A stretch of DNA of 62,709 nucleotides, taken from assembly GCA_964434575.1 (NCBI GenBank), contig CAYSWB010000009.1, positions 1 through 62,709 of the forward strand, read 5' to 3'. The DNA comes from DAORHV01 sp964434575 (lineage in GTDB: Bacteria > Patescibacteriota > Gracilibacteria > Peribacterales > Peribacteraceae). A program made the position numbers and the translations under genes. Every line of letters begins with the position of its first letter. The stretch's first letter is position 1. The notes under the pieces were generated by a model that saw only the letters and a program-made list of their open reading frames with translations, ran no database searches and was not told the DNA's origin. Of this stretch, positions 15,715 through 24,551 are shown in pieces.

Positions 15715-16440
15715 CTAACGCGTGACCTTGATGGTTCCGCGGATGCCGGGGTGCAGTTTGTCAAAGTAGTGGTACGTGCCGACCTTGTCGAACGAGTACG
15801 ACGCCTCCTGGCCCTCGCCGATGAGCGTTGTGAGGAAGTCGAAGTCGTCGCCCTGCAGCGCGTGGTTGCCGTCGTCGATGGTCGTCCAGGTGACCATGGT
15901 GCCGATCTTCACGGTCGTGGTCTGCGGGTGGAGCTGGTTATCGAACAGCACGATGTGCACGGCTGGCGGGTAGTACTTGGGCGCAGGGGTGTTCAGGCGG
16001 TTGCGCACGCGGGCCGCGCGCGGCTGCGGCGTGAGGTACTCGCGGTAGTAGCTGGGCAGCGCGTCGGCATCGTCCGTCACCGGCGGGTAGACCGGGTCGT
16101 ACCCGTGGCGCGAGCGGACGTAGTCGCTGTACGTGGGGCAGCGGTAGTAGCCGTCGTAGTAACCGCAGTAGTTGTCCGGCGCGTAGTAGTGCTGGAACTG
16201 CTGCTGGTACTCCGCGGGGTACGTGGAGTAGTTGTAGGAACCGTAGGGGTTGTACGGGTTGCTCTCGTAGGTGCCCCAGTTCGCGCCGTACGGCACGTAG
16301 GTGTTTTGGTAGTACGGCACCTGCTGGGTGGTGTCCGAGTAATCGTACTGGTACGTGTACGAGTAGGCGGCCGCGGTGGCGGGAGCCAGAAGGGCGGCGG
16401 TGGCCAACAGGCCGGCCAGGGCGTGAGAGAGTTTTGACAT
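15715..16440 (-). CDS. secreted Tyr-rich protein with degenerate cupredoxin domain
   Basis: A 241-residue exported protein. The signal peptide MSKLSHALAGLLATAALLAPATAAA is followed by a Tyr/Gln/Asn-rich stretch (about 26-110, YQYDYSDTTQQVPYYQNTYV) and a C-terminal cupredoxin-like domain (about 160-241). That domain has VKIGTMVTWTTIDDGNHAL and GTYHYFDKLHPGIRGTIKV. The two expected His are present, but the Cys of the usual Y-C-x2-H-P-x-M loop is replaced by Asp and the Met by Ile, so a type 1 copper site looks lost. TAGACT ends 9 nt before the ATG. Perhaps a surface or adhesive protein. Confidence 0.8.
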   Translation of the reverse strand: MSKLSHALAGLLATAALLAPATAAAYSYTYQYDYSDTTQQVPYYQNTYVPYGANWGTYESNPYNPYGSYNYSTYPAEYQQQFQHYYAPDNYCGYYDGYYRCPTYSDYVRSRHGYDPVYPPVTDDADALPSYYREYLTPQPRAARVRNRLNTPAPKYYPPAVHIVLFDNQLHPQTTTVKIGTMVTWTTIDDGNHALQGDDFDFLTTLIGEGQEASYSFDKVGTYHYFDKLHPGIRGTIKVTR

Positions 16441-16638
16441 AGGAGGCGTAGTCTACGTTCAAACGACTTTCCCGCAAGTTACGGGGCGTCAAAAAGCCAT
16501 TTTGTCCAATCGGGAGGGTTTTCTGCTGTTTCTCACGATATGCGAAGCCCGAAGATATCAGCCTTCATTTGCTCTTGTTAAGCAAACTTTACTGACCATA
16601 ATGGGCCCGTTCCGCCGCTCTTTCCCAACGGTGTTTGC

Positions 16639-16950
16639 ATGTCGGGTATCGTCCCCGCGGTGGTTTTCGCCGCACTCGTCGGTACGGTTACGGTTCTCCT
16701 CGCTCGGTTCACGACCGCAAAGGGCGCCATGCAACTGGCATCCGAGGTCACCGAGGCCCAAAAGTCGGCGAGGAGCTTCGCGCTCTTCGTCGCCATCATC
16801 GCGACCCTCACGGGCGCGGCGGTGGTCTACTTCCTCTTCCCCCAGAAGCAAGCCGGAGCCGTGGCGCTGGGGATCATCAGCGTCGTGATGATCGCAGTCC
16901 TCAGCTTCGTCATTCATGCCACCATGGCCCCCCGGCCTCCGAGGAACTGA
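16639..16950 (+). CDS. small three-TM membrane protein
   Basis: A 103-residue protein with three hydrophobic segments (IVPAVVFAALVGTVTVLLA; FALFVAIIATLTGAAVVYFLF; AVALGIISVVMIAVLSFVI) and a short basic tail. No family recognised. CATAAT about 36 nt upstream is a possible -10. A hairpin similar to the one after the 17212 gene follows, and both genes encode small membrane proteins. Confidence 0.65.
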   Translation: MSGIVPAVVFAALVGTVTVLLARFTTAKGAMQLASEVTEAQKSARSFALFVAIIATLTGAAVVYFLFPQKQAGAVALGIISVVMIAVLSFVIHATMAPRPPRN

Positions 16951-17021
16951 CAGCCGCACGAGCGGCAACCGAATAATCAACGAGGTGCCCGCGTAGGGTG
17001 CCTCACACATAGGCGGAACAA

Positions 17022-17050
17022 CCGGCAGCACATTGGGTGCTGCCGGGCCT
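17022..17050 (+). terminator. hairpin after the 16639 gene
   Basis: CCGGCAGCA (17022-17030) pairs with TGCTGCCGG (17038-17046), followed by GCCTTC. The left flank AGGCGGAACAACCGGCAGC is nearly identical to the terminator at 17714. Confidence 0.7.
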
Positions 17051-17211
17051 TCAATGTGTCCGGATGGCCGAAGCGAGAGGAAAACGACATTCGTCAGACT
17101 GTAAATTAACATTATGGGAGAAATATAAATATATAAGGCCATTGGTCTATAGAATTATCAAAGAGGCTGGCGATACTGATTGCAGTTCCGCCGTTCCTTC
17201 AAAGGATTCCC

Positions 17212-17631
17212 ATGACCGGTCTGATTCTCGCGATCGCCTACGGCGTCGCCACGGGCCTCCCGGCCCTGTACTTCCTCTACCGCAACTGCGGGCGCAACGG
17301 CTACCAGATCCAGAACGACCTGCCGCTGAGCTTCAAGCAGAAGTGTGAGAACGTCCTGTTCGTGACCGTCGTCGTTGTGGGCACCGGCTGCGGCTGCTGG
17401 ATCGTCAACGCCACCTTCGTGAGCTCGGGCTACGGCTCGTTGCTCGCCGGCCTCCTCGTGAGCGCCGTCACGGGGGCGATGACCCTGATCCTCGGCTGCT
17501 TCTTGGTCCCCGACACGGAGCTGTACTACAGCGAAAGCTGGCACACCCGCGTGCGGGAGAAGCACGACGTGATCCGCCAGTACGGCTTCACCGGTGCCGT
17601 GGCGCGCATGCGCAACCACCACGGCAAGTAA
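17212..17631 (+). CDS. small three-TM membrane protein with conserved-looking tail
   Basis: A 139-residue protein with hydrophobic segments at about 1-21, 46-72 and 78-100 and a polar C terminus (ESWHTRVREKHDVIRQYGF). A possible Shine-Dalgarno AAAGGA lies 6 nt before the ATG, unlike most genes here. About 110 bases of AT-rich leader precede it (TATAAATATATAAGG). Family and function not recognised. Confidence 0.65.
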   Translation: MTGLILAIAYGVATGLPALYFLYRNCGRNGYQIQNDLPLSFKQKCENVLFVTVVVVGTGCGCWIVNATFVSSGYGSLLAGLLVSAVTGAMTLILGCFLVPDTELYYSESWHTRVREKHDVIRQYGFTGAVARMRNHHGK

Positions 17632-17713
17632 CCCATCCCTGAAACCGGGTGCCCGACGGGGTGCCCACAACCAATCCGGGTGTCGCAAGATACCCACCAC
17701 CTAGGCGGAACTA

Positions 17714-17747
17714 CCGGCAGCGTGTACCACGCGCTGCCGGGCCTTTT
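17714..17747 (+). terminator. rho-independent terminator of the 17212 gene
   Basis: CCGGCAGCG (17714-17722) pairs with CGCTGCCGG (17732-17740), followed by GCCTTTTT. It shares its left flank and stem with the hairpin at 17022, so one is a copy of the other. Confidence 0.9.
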
Positions 17748-17867
17748 TGTTATCGGTTTTCTGCGGCTATCCTCCGCGCAGAATTCGGCCTGCTTTCGCT
17801 TCGGGCACCATTTCGGGTGCTCTTGCAAGCACGCGGGCGCAGAGTGCGGATGTTTCCCCCCACCATT

Positions 17868-18140
17868 ATGACCGAAGCCCTCACCATCACCGTCACCCCG
17901 GATGCCATCGAAGCACGCAAGGAAGGCGCGGATGACCCGGTCGCCCGTCACAGCCTGGAAACCATCCAAGGCATCCTGGGCTGGGACCGCCAGAAGCTGC
18001 TCGGCGTACTGGAGTATTCCCAGCGCATCCGTCTTCCGTTGCCGGTGGGCGGCAGCACTGCCGAATTGGCCCAAATGCTGCAGTTCAACGACAACTACGA
18101 CCACCATCGCACGGTGCTCGACGAGCAGGAGGATGATTAG
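17868..18140 (+). CDS. hypothetical small protein
   Basis: A 90-residue acidic protein (MTEALTITVTPDAIEARKEG to HHRTVLDEQEDD). It has a predicted helical core (ETIQGILGWDRQKLLGVLEY) and no membrane segment. I do not recognise it. The upstream reading frame is open to 17649 but runs through a terminator, so the ATG at 17868 is preferred. It converges on priA with 12 bases between stops. Confidence 0.55.
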   Translation: MTEALTITVTPDAIEARKEGADDPVARHSLETIQGILGWDRQKLLGVLEYSQRIRLPLPVGGSTAELAQMLQFNDNYDHHRTVLDEQEDD

Positions 18141-18152
18141 GCGTTCGCCTCG

Positions 18153-20258
18153 CTACTCCCAGTCGATGGGGTCCACGTCGATGCTCACGCCGCGCGTGTC
18201 CAAGTGTTGCAGCGCCGTGCGCGGGGATTTACCCTTCAGAAACACGCTCCACTTGCCGCCGCGTTTGCCGGGCAGGGGAGCGGCGGCCCAGGCGGTGCAT
18301 TCCTCCGGGTTGGCTTTGTTGGCTTGTTCCACCAGCTCGCGCGCTTTCGGCTCGCCGCCGGTGCGGACGATCAGACGGATCATTTGCGTGACGGGCGGGT
18401 AGCCGGCCTCAGCGCGCAGCCGGATTTCGGCGTCCAGGTATTCGGGCAAGGCGCGTTTGGCCGACAGCGCGATTTCGGGCGTGTCGGGCCGGAACGTCTG
18501 CAGGATGACTTCCGCGTTCGGCTTTTCCGGCACGCGGCGCAGCAGGCTGCCGATGTGCTGCACCACCCGCTCGCCGGCGCGGAAGTGGGGGAGCGACAGG
18601 CCGATGTCGGCCACCAATATGGAGCCCAGCGTGACGTTCGGCAGTTCGGCCGCCTTCACCACCGGCTGGGTGCCGACCAGAATGTCGATGTCGCCGCCTT
18701 CGGCGCGCTTGAGCACGCTGCCGATGCTTTCGTCCTCCAGCGTTTCTTTGTCCACGCGCGCGATGCGGGCTTTGGGGAACAGGCGCTTGAGCGTCTGCTC
18801 CACGCGTTGCGTTCCCGCACCCACCGCGTGCAGCCGGTGCGAGCGGCAGTCGGGACAGACTTCGGGCACCGGCGCCACTTCCTCCGCGTGCTGGTCCACC
18901 AGGTACGGCTTGCCGTCCATCATGTGCACCGTCAGCGGAAGCGTGGTGTATTTGGACAGCAGCATGCGGCGGCAATCCAAGCACAGCAGTCCGGTCGCGC
19001 TGCCACGGCGGTTCATCAGCAGCACGGATTGCTCGCCGGCCTTCAGGCGTTTTTCGATCGCGCCGATGAGCGCGGTGGAAAGCGGGTAGTCCTTGCCGCT
19101 TTGCTCCTGCGCCAAGTCGATGACGCGGATGGCCGGGATGCCAGGCGTGGGTTCGCCGGCGTGCACCAGCGAGAAGCGCGGGCTGATGCCGACGGCGTGC
19201 TTCCAGCTTTCCAGCGACGGGGTCGCCGAGCAGAGCACCAGCTTGGCTCCCGACGATTTGCACAGCACCTCGGCGGTGTGGCGGGCGTGGTAGCGGGGCG
19301 CCTGCTCGTTCTTGTACGTCCACTCGTGTTCGTCATCCACGATCACCAGCCCCAGGTCCGGCAGCGGCGAAAACAGCGCGGTGCGCGTGCCGACCACCAC
19401 GTGCGGGTGCGGAGTGCGGAGCGCGCGCCACTGGCGGCGGCGTTCCAGCGGCGTCATGGCGCTGAGCGCCAGCGACACGGGTATGCCGAGCTCGGCTTCC
19501 AGCCGGATGCGCAGGCGTTCGGCGCTGACGACGTCGGCCGTGAGCACGATGGTCGCGTGGCCGCCCTTGGCCGCGCCGGCGGCGAGTGCCGCGAACAGCT
19601 TGGCCCGGTTGATGCCGCCGGAATCGATGAGCAGGCTCGGCCGGGTGTCGGCCAGGATGCTCTTCATCACGGTTTTTTCGGTCGCGTTCAGCGCGGGCGT
19701 GTTGGGTGCGCCGTGCTGCGGCAGGACGACTTCCTCGGTGCGTTGCCCGGCGATGAGCATGCCTTTCCCGGCCATGGCCTTGAGCACGCTTCCGGTGGCG
19801 CCGGTTTCTTCCTGCAGGTCGTAGGCGGACACCGGTTCCTGGCGGTCCTTGAGATATTCGATGACCGCCAGCTGGCGTTTGCCGCGCGGGGTCGGGACGT
19901 TCTTGGCCGGCGCGTACGTGGTGACGCTGATGGGCAGCAACAGCGACCACGGCGGCGGCGGGAGCATGACCTGGAGCACGTGCCGCAGCGTGCAGCAGTA
20001 GTAGCCGGCCATCCACACGGCGGTCTTCACCAACGCGGGCGGCAACAGTGGGAACTCGCCCAGCACCTGCTGGACGTCTTTCAGCTCGTACGCGCGCTGC
20101 ATCGCTTTCTCCTTCGTCTGCAGCACCACGCCTTCCACGTGACTGTTGCGGAGCGGGACCTTCACCAAACTGCCGGGCGTGATGTTGCCGGTCGCGGCGT
20201 AGCTGAGACCGTTGCCGATGCCGCCGGAGCGTGACGCGAGGACGACGGAGACCTCCAT
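18153..20258 (-). CDS. priA: primosomal protein PriA with degenerate ATPase motifs
   Basis: A 701-residue protein with PriA architecture: N-terminal 3'-DNA-binding part (SLVKVPLRNSHVEGVV), helicase core and C-terminal domain. PriA normally reloads the replisome at stalled forks. Here the Walker A segment (residues 209-222) reads LLIDSGGINRAKLF instead of the GVTGSGKTEVY type, so the P-loop lysine/threonine arrangement is lost. The DEEH box is DDEHEWTYK (308-316). The zinc region keeps only about four cysteines (CLDC, CPDC) of the usual eight. It may be a structural or ATPase-impaired PriA. The start is supported by TACAAT ending 8 nt upstream. Confidence 0.88.
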   Translation of the reverse strand: MEVSVVLASRSGGIGNGLSYAATGNITPGSLVKVPLRNSHVEGVVLQTKEKAMQRAYELKDVQQVLGEFPLLPPALVKTAVWMAGYYCCTLRHVLQVMLPPPPWSLLLPISVTTYAPAKNVPTPRGKRQLAVIEYLKDRQEPVSAYDLQEETGATGSVLKAMAGKGMLIAGQRTEEVVLPQHGAPNTPALNATEKTVMKSILADTRPSLLIDSGGINRAKLFAALAAGAAKGGHATIVLTADVVSAERLRIRLEAELGIPVSLALSAMTPLERRRQWRALRTPHPHVVVGTRTALFSPLPDLGLVIVDDEHEWTYKNEQAPRYHARHTAEVLCKSSGAKLVLCSATPSLESWKHAVGISPRFSLVHAGEPTPGIPAIRVIDLAQEQSGKDYPLSTALIGAIEKRLKAGEQSVLLMNRRGSATGLLCLDCRRMLLSKYTTLPLTVHMMDGKPYLVDQHAEEVAPVPEVCPDCRSHRLHAVGAGTQRVEQTLKRLFPKARIARVDKETLEDESIGSVLKRAEGGDIDILVGTQPVVKAAELPNVTLGSILVADIGLSLPHFRAGERVVQHIGSLLRRVPEKPNAEVILQTFRPDTPEIALSAKRALPEYLDAEIRLRAEAGYPPVTQMIRLIVRTGGEPKARELVEQANKANPEECTAWAAAPLPGKRGGKWSVFLKGKSPRTALQHLDTRGVSIDVDPIDWE

Positions 20259-20281
20259 AGGGGGCGATTGTACCCCAGAAC

Positions 20282-20340
20282 GGAAACAGGGGAGACAGGG
20301 GATTCAAGGGAGGCAGGGGTTCTCCTGTTTCTCCTGCATC
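20282..20340. repeat. 9-nt repeat between the 20341 gene and priA
   Basis: Units GGAAACAGG, GGAGACAGG, GGATTCAAG and GGAGGCAGG are followed by the complementary TCTCCTGTTTCTCCTG. It fills almost the whole spacer between the stop of the membrane protein gene and the priA promoter. Confidence 0.8.
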
Positions 20341-21720
20341 TCATTCCTTCCCGTGGCCTTTGGGGGCATCAATCCACATGGCGGCACAGGACACTATCAA
20401 CAGGGCGACGGGAATCAGCATCTGCCGGTAGAACGATTCCGCCTTCAGCAGGAACTGCACGTTGGGCGTGAACATGTACGTGAACAGCACCAGCCCGAAC
20501 GTAAACAGCCCCCACAGCGCCACGATCGCGTGGCGGCACGAGACGAGCTTGGAGCCGCGCGACACCAGAATGAACAGCACTGCGGTGACGGCCGGGATCA
20601 CGTACCACGCGATGCCGAACGAGCCGCGGCTGAACAAACCCAAGATGACTTCTGGAAGCGCTTCGGGATGCCAGGCGATGGAGCCGTCGGTGCCGTGCGG
20701 CGTGAGGCTTAGGCCCCGGCTGAATGCGAGCGCCACCCAGAGTCCCGACGCCAGCAGCATCGGAATGGACGCGATGCCGGCGGGCCGGCGCATCGCTTTG
20801 TCCGAAAGCACGAGGACACCCACGATGCCGAGCCACGGCAACAGTCCGGCTTGGATGCCTTCCGATTTGGTCCACACCGCCATGGCCACCATGCCGCCGG
20901 ACACCAGCAGCCAGCGGGTCGGATTCTTTTGTTCGGCGCGCAGCTGCACGGCCATGCACAGCGCGGCCGCCGACAGCGCCAGCGTCTGCACCAGCGTGAT
21001 GTCGCCGAAGCCCTGGGCCAGGTGCAGGCCGAGCAGGGGAATGGTGAGCATGACCGTCATGGCGATGGTGGCGACGAACGCGCCGCGCAGGCGGCGGAGG
21101 ATCAGCCAGACCGCGCCGAACGTTCCCAGCGACAGCAGGAAATGGATGGCATTCGCGGCGGTGTCGTTCCACTGCGGCTGGCCCTGGTTCACCGTGACCT
21201 GCAGGGCGTGGAACAGGAACGGGTAGTTGGGCTTGGCCATGCCGCGCGATTCATCGGCGTCGAACGCCATCGCTCCGTCCATGTACGAAATCTGCGAGCG
21301 CATGGTCCAGTTGGTGGCGCTGTCGTACTGGAACGTGGGCAGCAGCACGGCGTGCGCCAAGGAGTAGACGGCGGTGATGCCGAGAAGGACGATGCAGAAA
21401 GCAATGATGAATTTCCTTGAGAGGGAAACAGGTGAGAGAGGGGAGTCAGGCGAGGCGGGGGTTGTCGGCCATTTCCATGCCACGAACGCGCGGGCGGCGA
21501 TGATGACGCCGTGGCCGAGCAGCAGGCTCAGCGGCGCGAGGGGGACCCCGGCGAACGTGAAGAGACAGACGATCACCACGTTCGTCAGCGCGGCCATGGG
21601 CAGTGCCAGGCACAGACGCAGCCAGGCGGATTCTTTGCCGAGGATCACGGTCGCCGCCGTCCAGCCCGAGAGCAGCAGTATGGCGGTCATGCCGACGAAG
21701 GCGGCGGTTTGCTCAATCAT
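20341..21720 (-). CDS. polytopic membrane protein with SPX insert
   Basis: A 459-residue protein with about ten hydrophobic segments. The loop PTFQYDSATNWTMRSQISYMDGAMAFD after the fourth segment and its general layout resemble bacterial GT-C type lipid-sugar transferases, though no motif is decisive. Between the third and fourth segments an insert PTTPASPDSPLSPVSLS is encoded by the 9-nt repeat. The ATG at 21720 overlaps the end of the upstream gene (AATGATTGA), so the two are translationally coupled. Confidence 0.7.
   Translation of the reverse strand: MIEQTAAFVGMTAILLLSGWTAATVILGKESAWLRLCLALPMAALTNVVIVCLFTFAGVPLAPLSLLLGHGVIIAARAFVAWKWPTTPASPDSPLSPVSLSRKFIIAFCIVLLGITAVYSLAHAVLLPTFQYDSATNWTMRSQISYMDGAMAFDADESRGMAKPNYPFLFHALQVTVNQGQPQWNDTAANAIHFLLSLGTFGAVWLILRRLRGAFVATIAMTVMLTIPLLGLHLAQGFGDITLVQTLALSAAALCMAVQLRAEQKNPTRWLLVSGGMVAMAVWTKSEGIQAGLLPWLGIVGVLVLSDKAMRRPAGIASIPMLLASGLWVALAFSRGLSLTPHGTDGSIAWHPEALPEVILGLFSRGSFGIAWYVIPAVTAVLFILVSRGSKLVSCRHAIVALWGLFTFGLVLFTYMFTPNVQFLLKAESFYRQMLIPVALLIVSCAAMWIDAPKGHGKE
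21424..21466. repeat. 9-nt repeat in frame within the 20341 gene
   Basis: Units GGAAACAGG, TGAGAGAGG, GGAGTCAGG, CGAGGCGGG and GGTTGTC lie inside the coding region and add a Ser-Pro-rich loop without shifting the frame. Confidence 0.8.
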
Positions 21721-22756
21721 TGGGAAGGCGGCGGAACAGCTGGGTGCCATCGAAGAACGTGGTCGTCAGCTCGGCGTTGGTCTTGGCGTCGCCGCAGGTC
21801 AGCAGGCCGTTCTGAAACGACCAATCGATCTTCCCGGAAACGACGATGGAGTCGGCGTTCAGCGCGGCTTCTGCCGAGTCCGACACGGGCACCGGGTACG
21901 CGGCGTAGCGCAGGATTTTCTCGCGGAAGTTGGTGCCGTCGCGGCAGAAATACACGGAAGTTTCGGGGCCGCGCATCTTCAGGACCGCGCCGAGCGCGTG
22001 CATGGCACCCGCCTCGTCGTATACCCCGGCAGACCCGTAGTACTCGCCCAGGTGCTGGTGCGTGAACCGCGCCAGGTCCAGCGTCCAGCGCGCGCCGTAC
22101 ACGAGCATGCCCGCGCACAGCACGTACACGGCCAGCCGGACACCGTGCTCGGAGCGCCGCCGCGCGAACGCCGCGCCCGCGGCCAGCATGGCCAGCACGC
22201 CGAACCAGATGGTCACCGGCTGCGCCAGCACGCGGTACCCGCGCAACGCGTGGTAACTGTTGGGCGCGTAGGACTCCGGCGTGAACAGGTGCTTCGCGGC
22301 CGCGATGATTCCCGAAAGCACTGACGCGGGCGTGAACTCCACCTTGTAGAAGCCCGCCCGCACGTCTTGCGTGGCGGTGAGGATGTGTACCAGGTACGTC
22401 TTCACGCCGGGCGACCAGCCCGGACTGACCGTCAGGTCCACCACGGCCACACGCTCGCCGGCCGCCGGCAGCGTGAACCGCAGGAAGTCGGTCGGCACGT
22501 AGGACCCGTCCGGCTGCAGCGGCACCAGGAAAATTTCCAGCACGTCGGTGCTGCCGTACGTGATGCGCAGTTCGCGGCCGCCGCTTCCTTCCAGCTTCGT
22601 GCTCGTGCTGCCTTTGTTGCTCTGCAGCCCGCGCGTGACCGGTTCGGAGGAATCCACCGTTTCCGGCGTCACGTAGAGTTCGTCCCGTTGGGCGCTGGCC
22701 GCGTACGGCAAACACCAGGTGACCAGCAGCAAGCCGATGACCGCGGCGCGACGCAT
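21713..22756 (-). CDS. secreted or membrane-anchored hypothetical protein
   Basis: A 347-residue protein with a signal peptide (MRRAAVIGLLLVTWCLPYAASAQ), a beta-rich extracellular part (about 25-170, including VTRGLQSNKGSTSTKLEG and VAVVDLTVSPGWSPGVKTYL), one or two central membrane segments (VTIWFGVLAMLAAGAAFA; LAVYVLCAGMLVYGARW) and a C-terminal part ending RRLPND. The last third (MRGPETSVYFCRDGTNFREKILRYAAYPV) may be a small soluble domain. Family not recognised. TATACT ends 7 nt before the ATG. It overlaps the next gene by 8 bases. Confidence 0.72.
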   Translation of the reverse strand: MRRAAVIGLLLVTWCLPYAASAQRDELYVTPETVDSSEPVTRGLQSNKGSTSTKLEGSGGRELRITYGSTDVLEIFLVPLQPDGSYVPTDFLRFTLPAAGERVAVVDLTVSPGWSPGVKTYLVHILTATQDVRAGFYKVEFTPASVLSGIIAAAKHLFTPESYAPNSYHALRGYRVLAQPVTIWFGVLAMLAAGAAFARRRSEHGVRLAVYVLCAGMLVYGARWTLDLARFTHQHLGEYYGSAGVYDEAGAMHALGAVLKMRGPETSVYFCRDGTNFREKILRYAAYPVPVSDSAEAALNADSIVVSGKIDWSFQNGLLTCGDAKTNAELTTTFFDGTQLFRRLPND

Positions 22757-22775
22757 GGCCCGCAGTATAGCGTCC

Positions 22776-23153
22776 TTATTGCGAAAGCAGCAGTGCCGCC
22801 GACACGAGCAGGTTCCATGCGGCGACCACGGCCAGGAGCAGCGCCATCTTCACGCGGCGCGCGCGCTTGTAGAGGCGTTTGAACGCCAGCCAGTAGCCTG
22901 GAAGGATGCCCAGCGGCCACAGCACGCTCATCATGATCGACAGCAGCCAGTACACGTCGGCGGTGATGTGCGACCACACCTGCGCGCTGATAAGCGGATT
23001 GATGATCAGCAGCGTCACGCCCAGGATCGCCGCGCCAGGAAGTCCCAGCAGCGGCACAACGCCGAAGCATGCCAACGCGAAGGCACCCAGCACCACGAAC
23101 AGCCCCGTGAGGTTCTTGGGGTAGACCGGCGTGTCGCGCAGGAAACGGATCAT
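22776..23153 (-). CDS. four-TM hypothetical membrane protein
   Basis: A 125-residue protein with four hydrophobic segments (LTGLFVVLGAFALACFGVV; LPGAAILGVTLLIINPLI; VYWLLSIMMSVLWPLGIL; VKMALLLAVVAAWNLLVSA). No family recognised. The ATG at 23153 is chosen because TATCAT ends 6 nt upstream; the frame opens a little earlier. It lies 19 bases before the next gene and may share its transcript. Confidence 0.65.
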   Translation of the reverse strand: MIRFLRDTPVYPKNLTGLFVVLGAFALACFGVVPLLGLPGAAILGVTLLIINPLISAQVWSHITADVYWLLSIMMSVLWPLGILPGYWLAFKRLYKRARRVKMALLLAVVAAWNLLVSAALLLSQ

Positions 23154-23213
23154 TGACGCATGATAAACACGCAATCCGGCCGGGCGCCAGCACTTTTCCG
23201 GCGTTTTGCTGTT

Positions 23214-24497
<1,284 letters not shown>

Positions 24498-24551
24498 GAC
24501 ATCGCATTGTAGACCGTTTTTCCAAGTTCTCCTATGCGATTTTCGCGGCTG

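Noticed and set aside
18204..20234. A 676-codon plus-strand frame opposite priA
   Set aside because: High GC keeps the complementary frame free of stops. The translation is low complexity (His, Arg, Gln, Gly) and priA explains the region.
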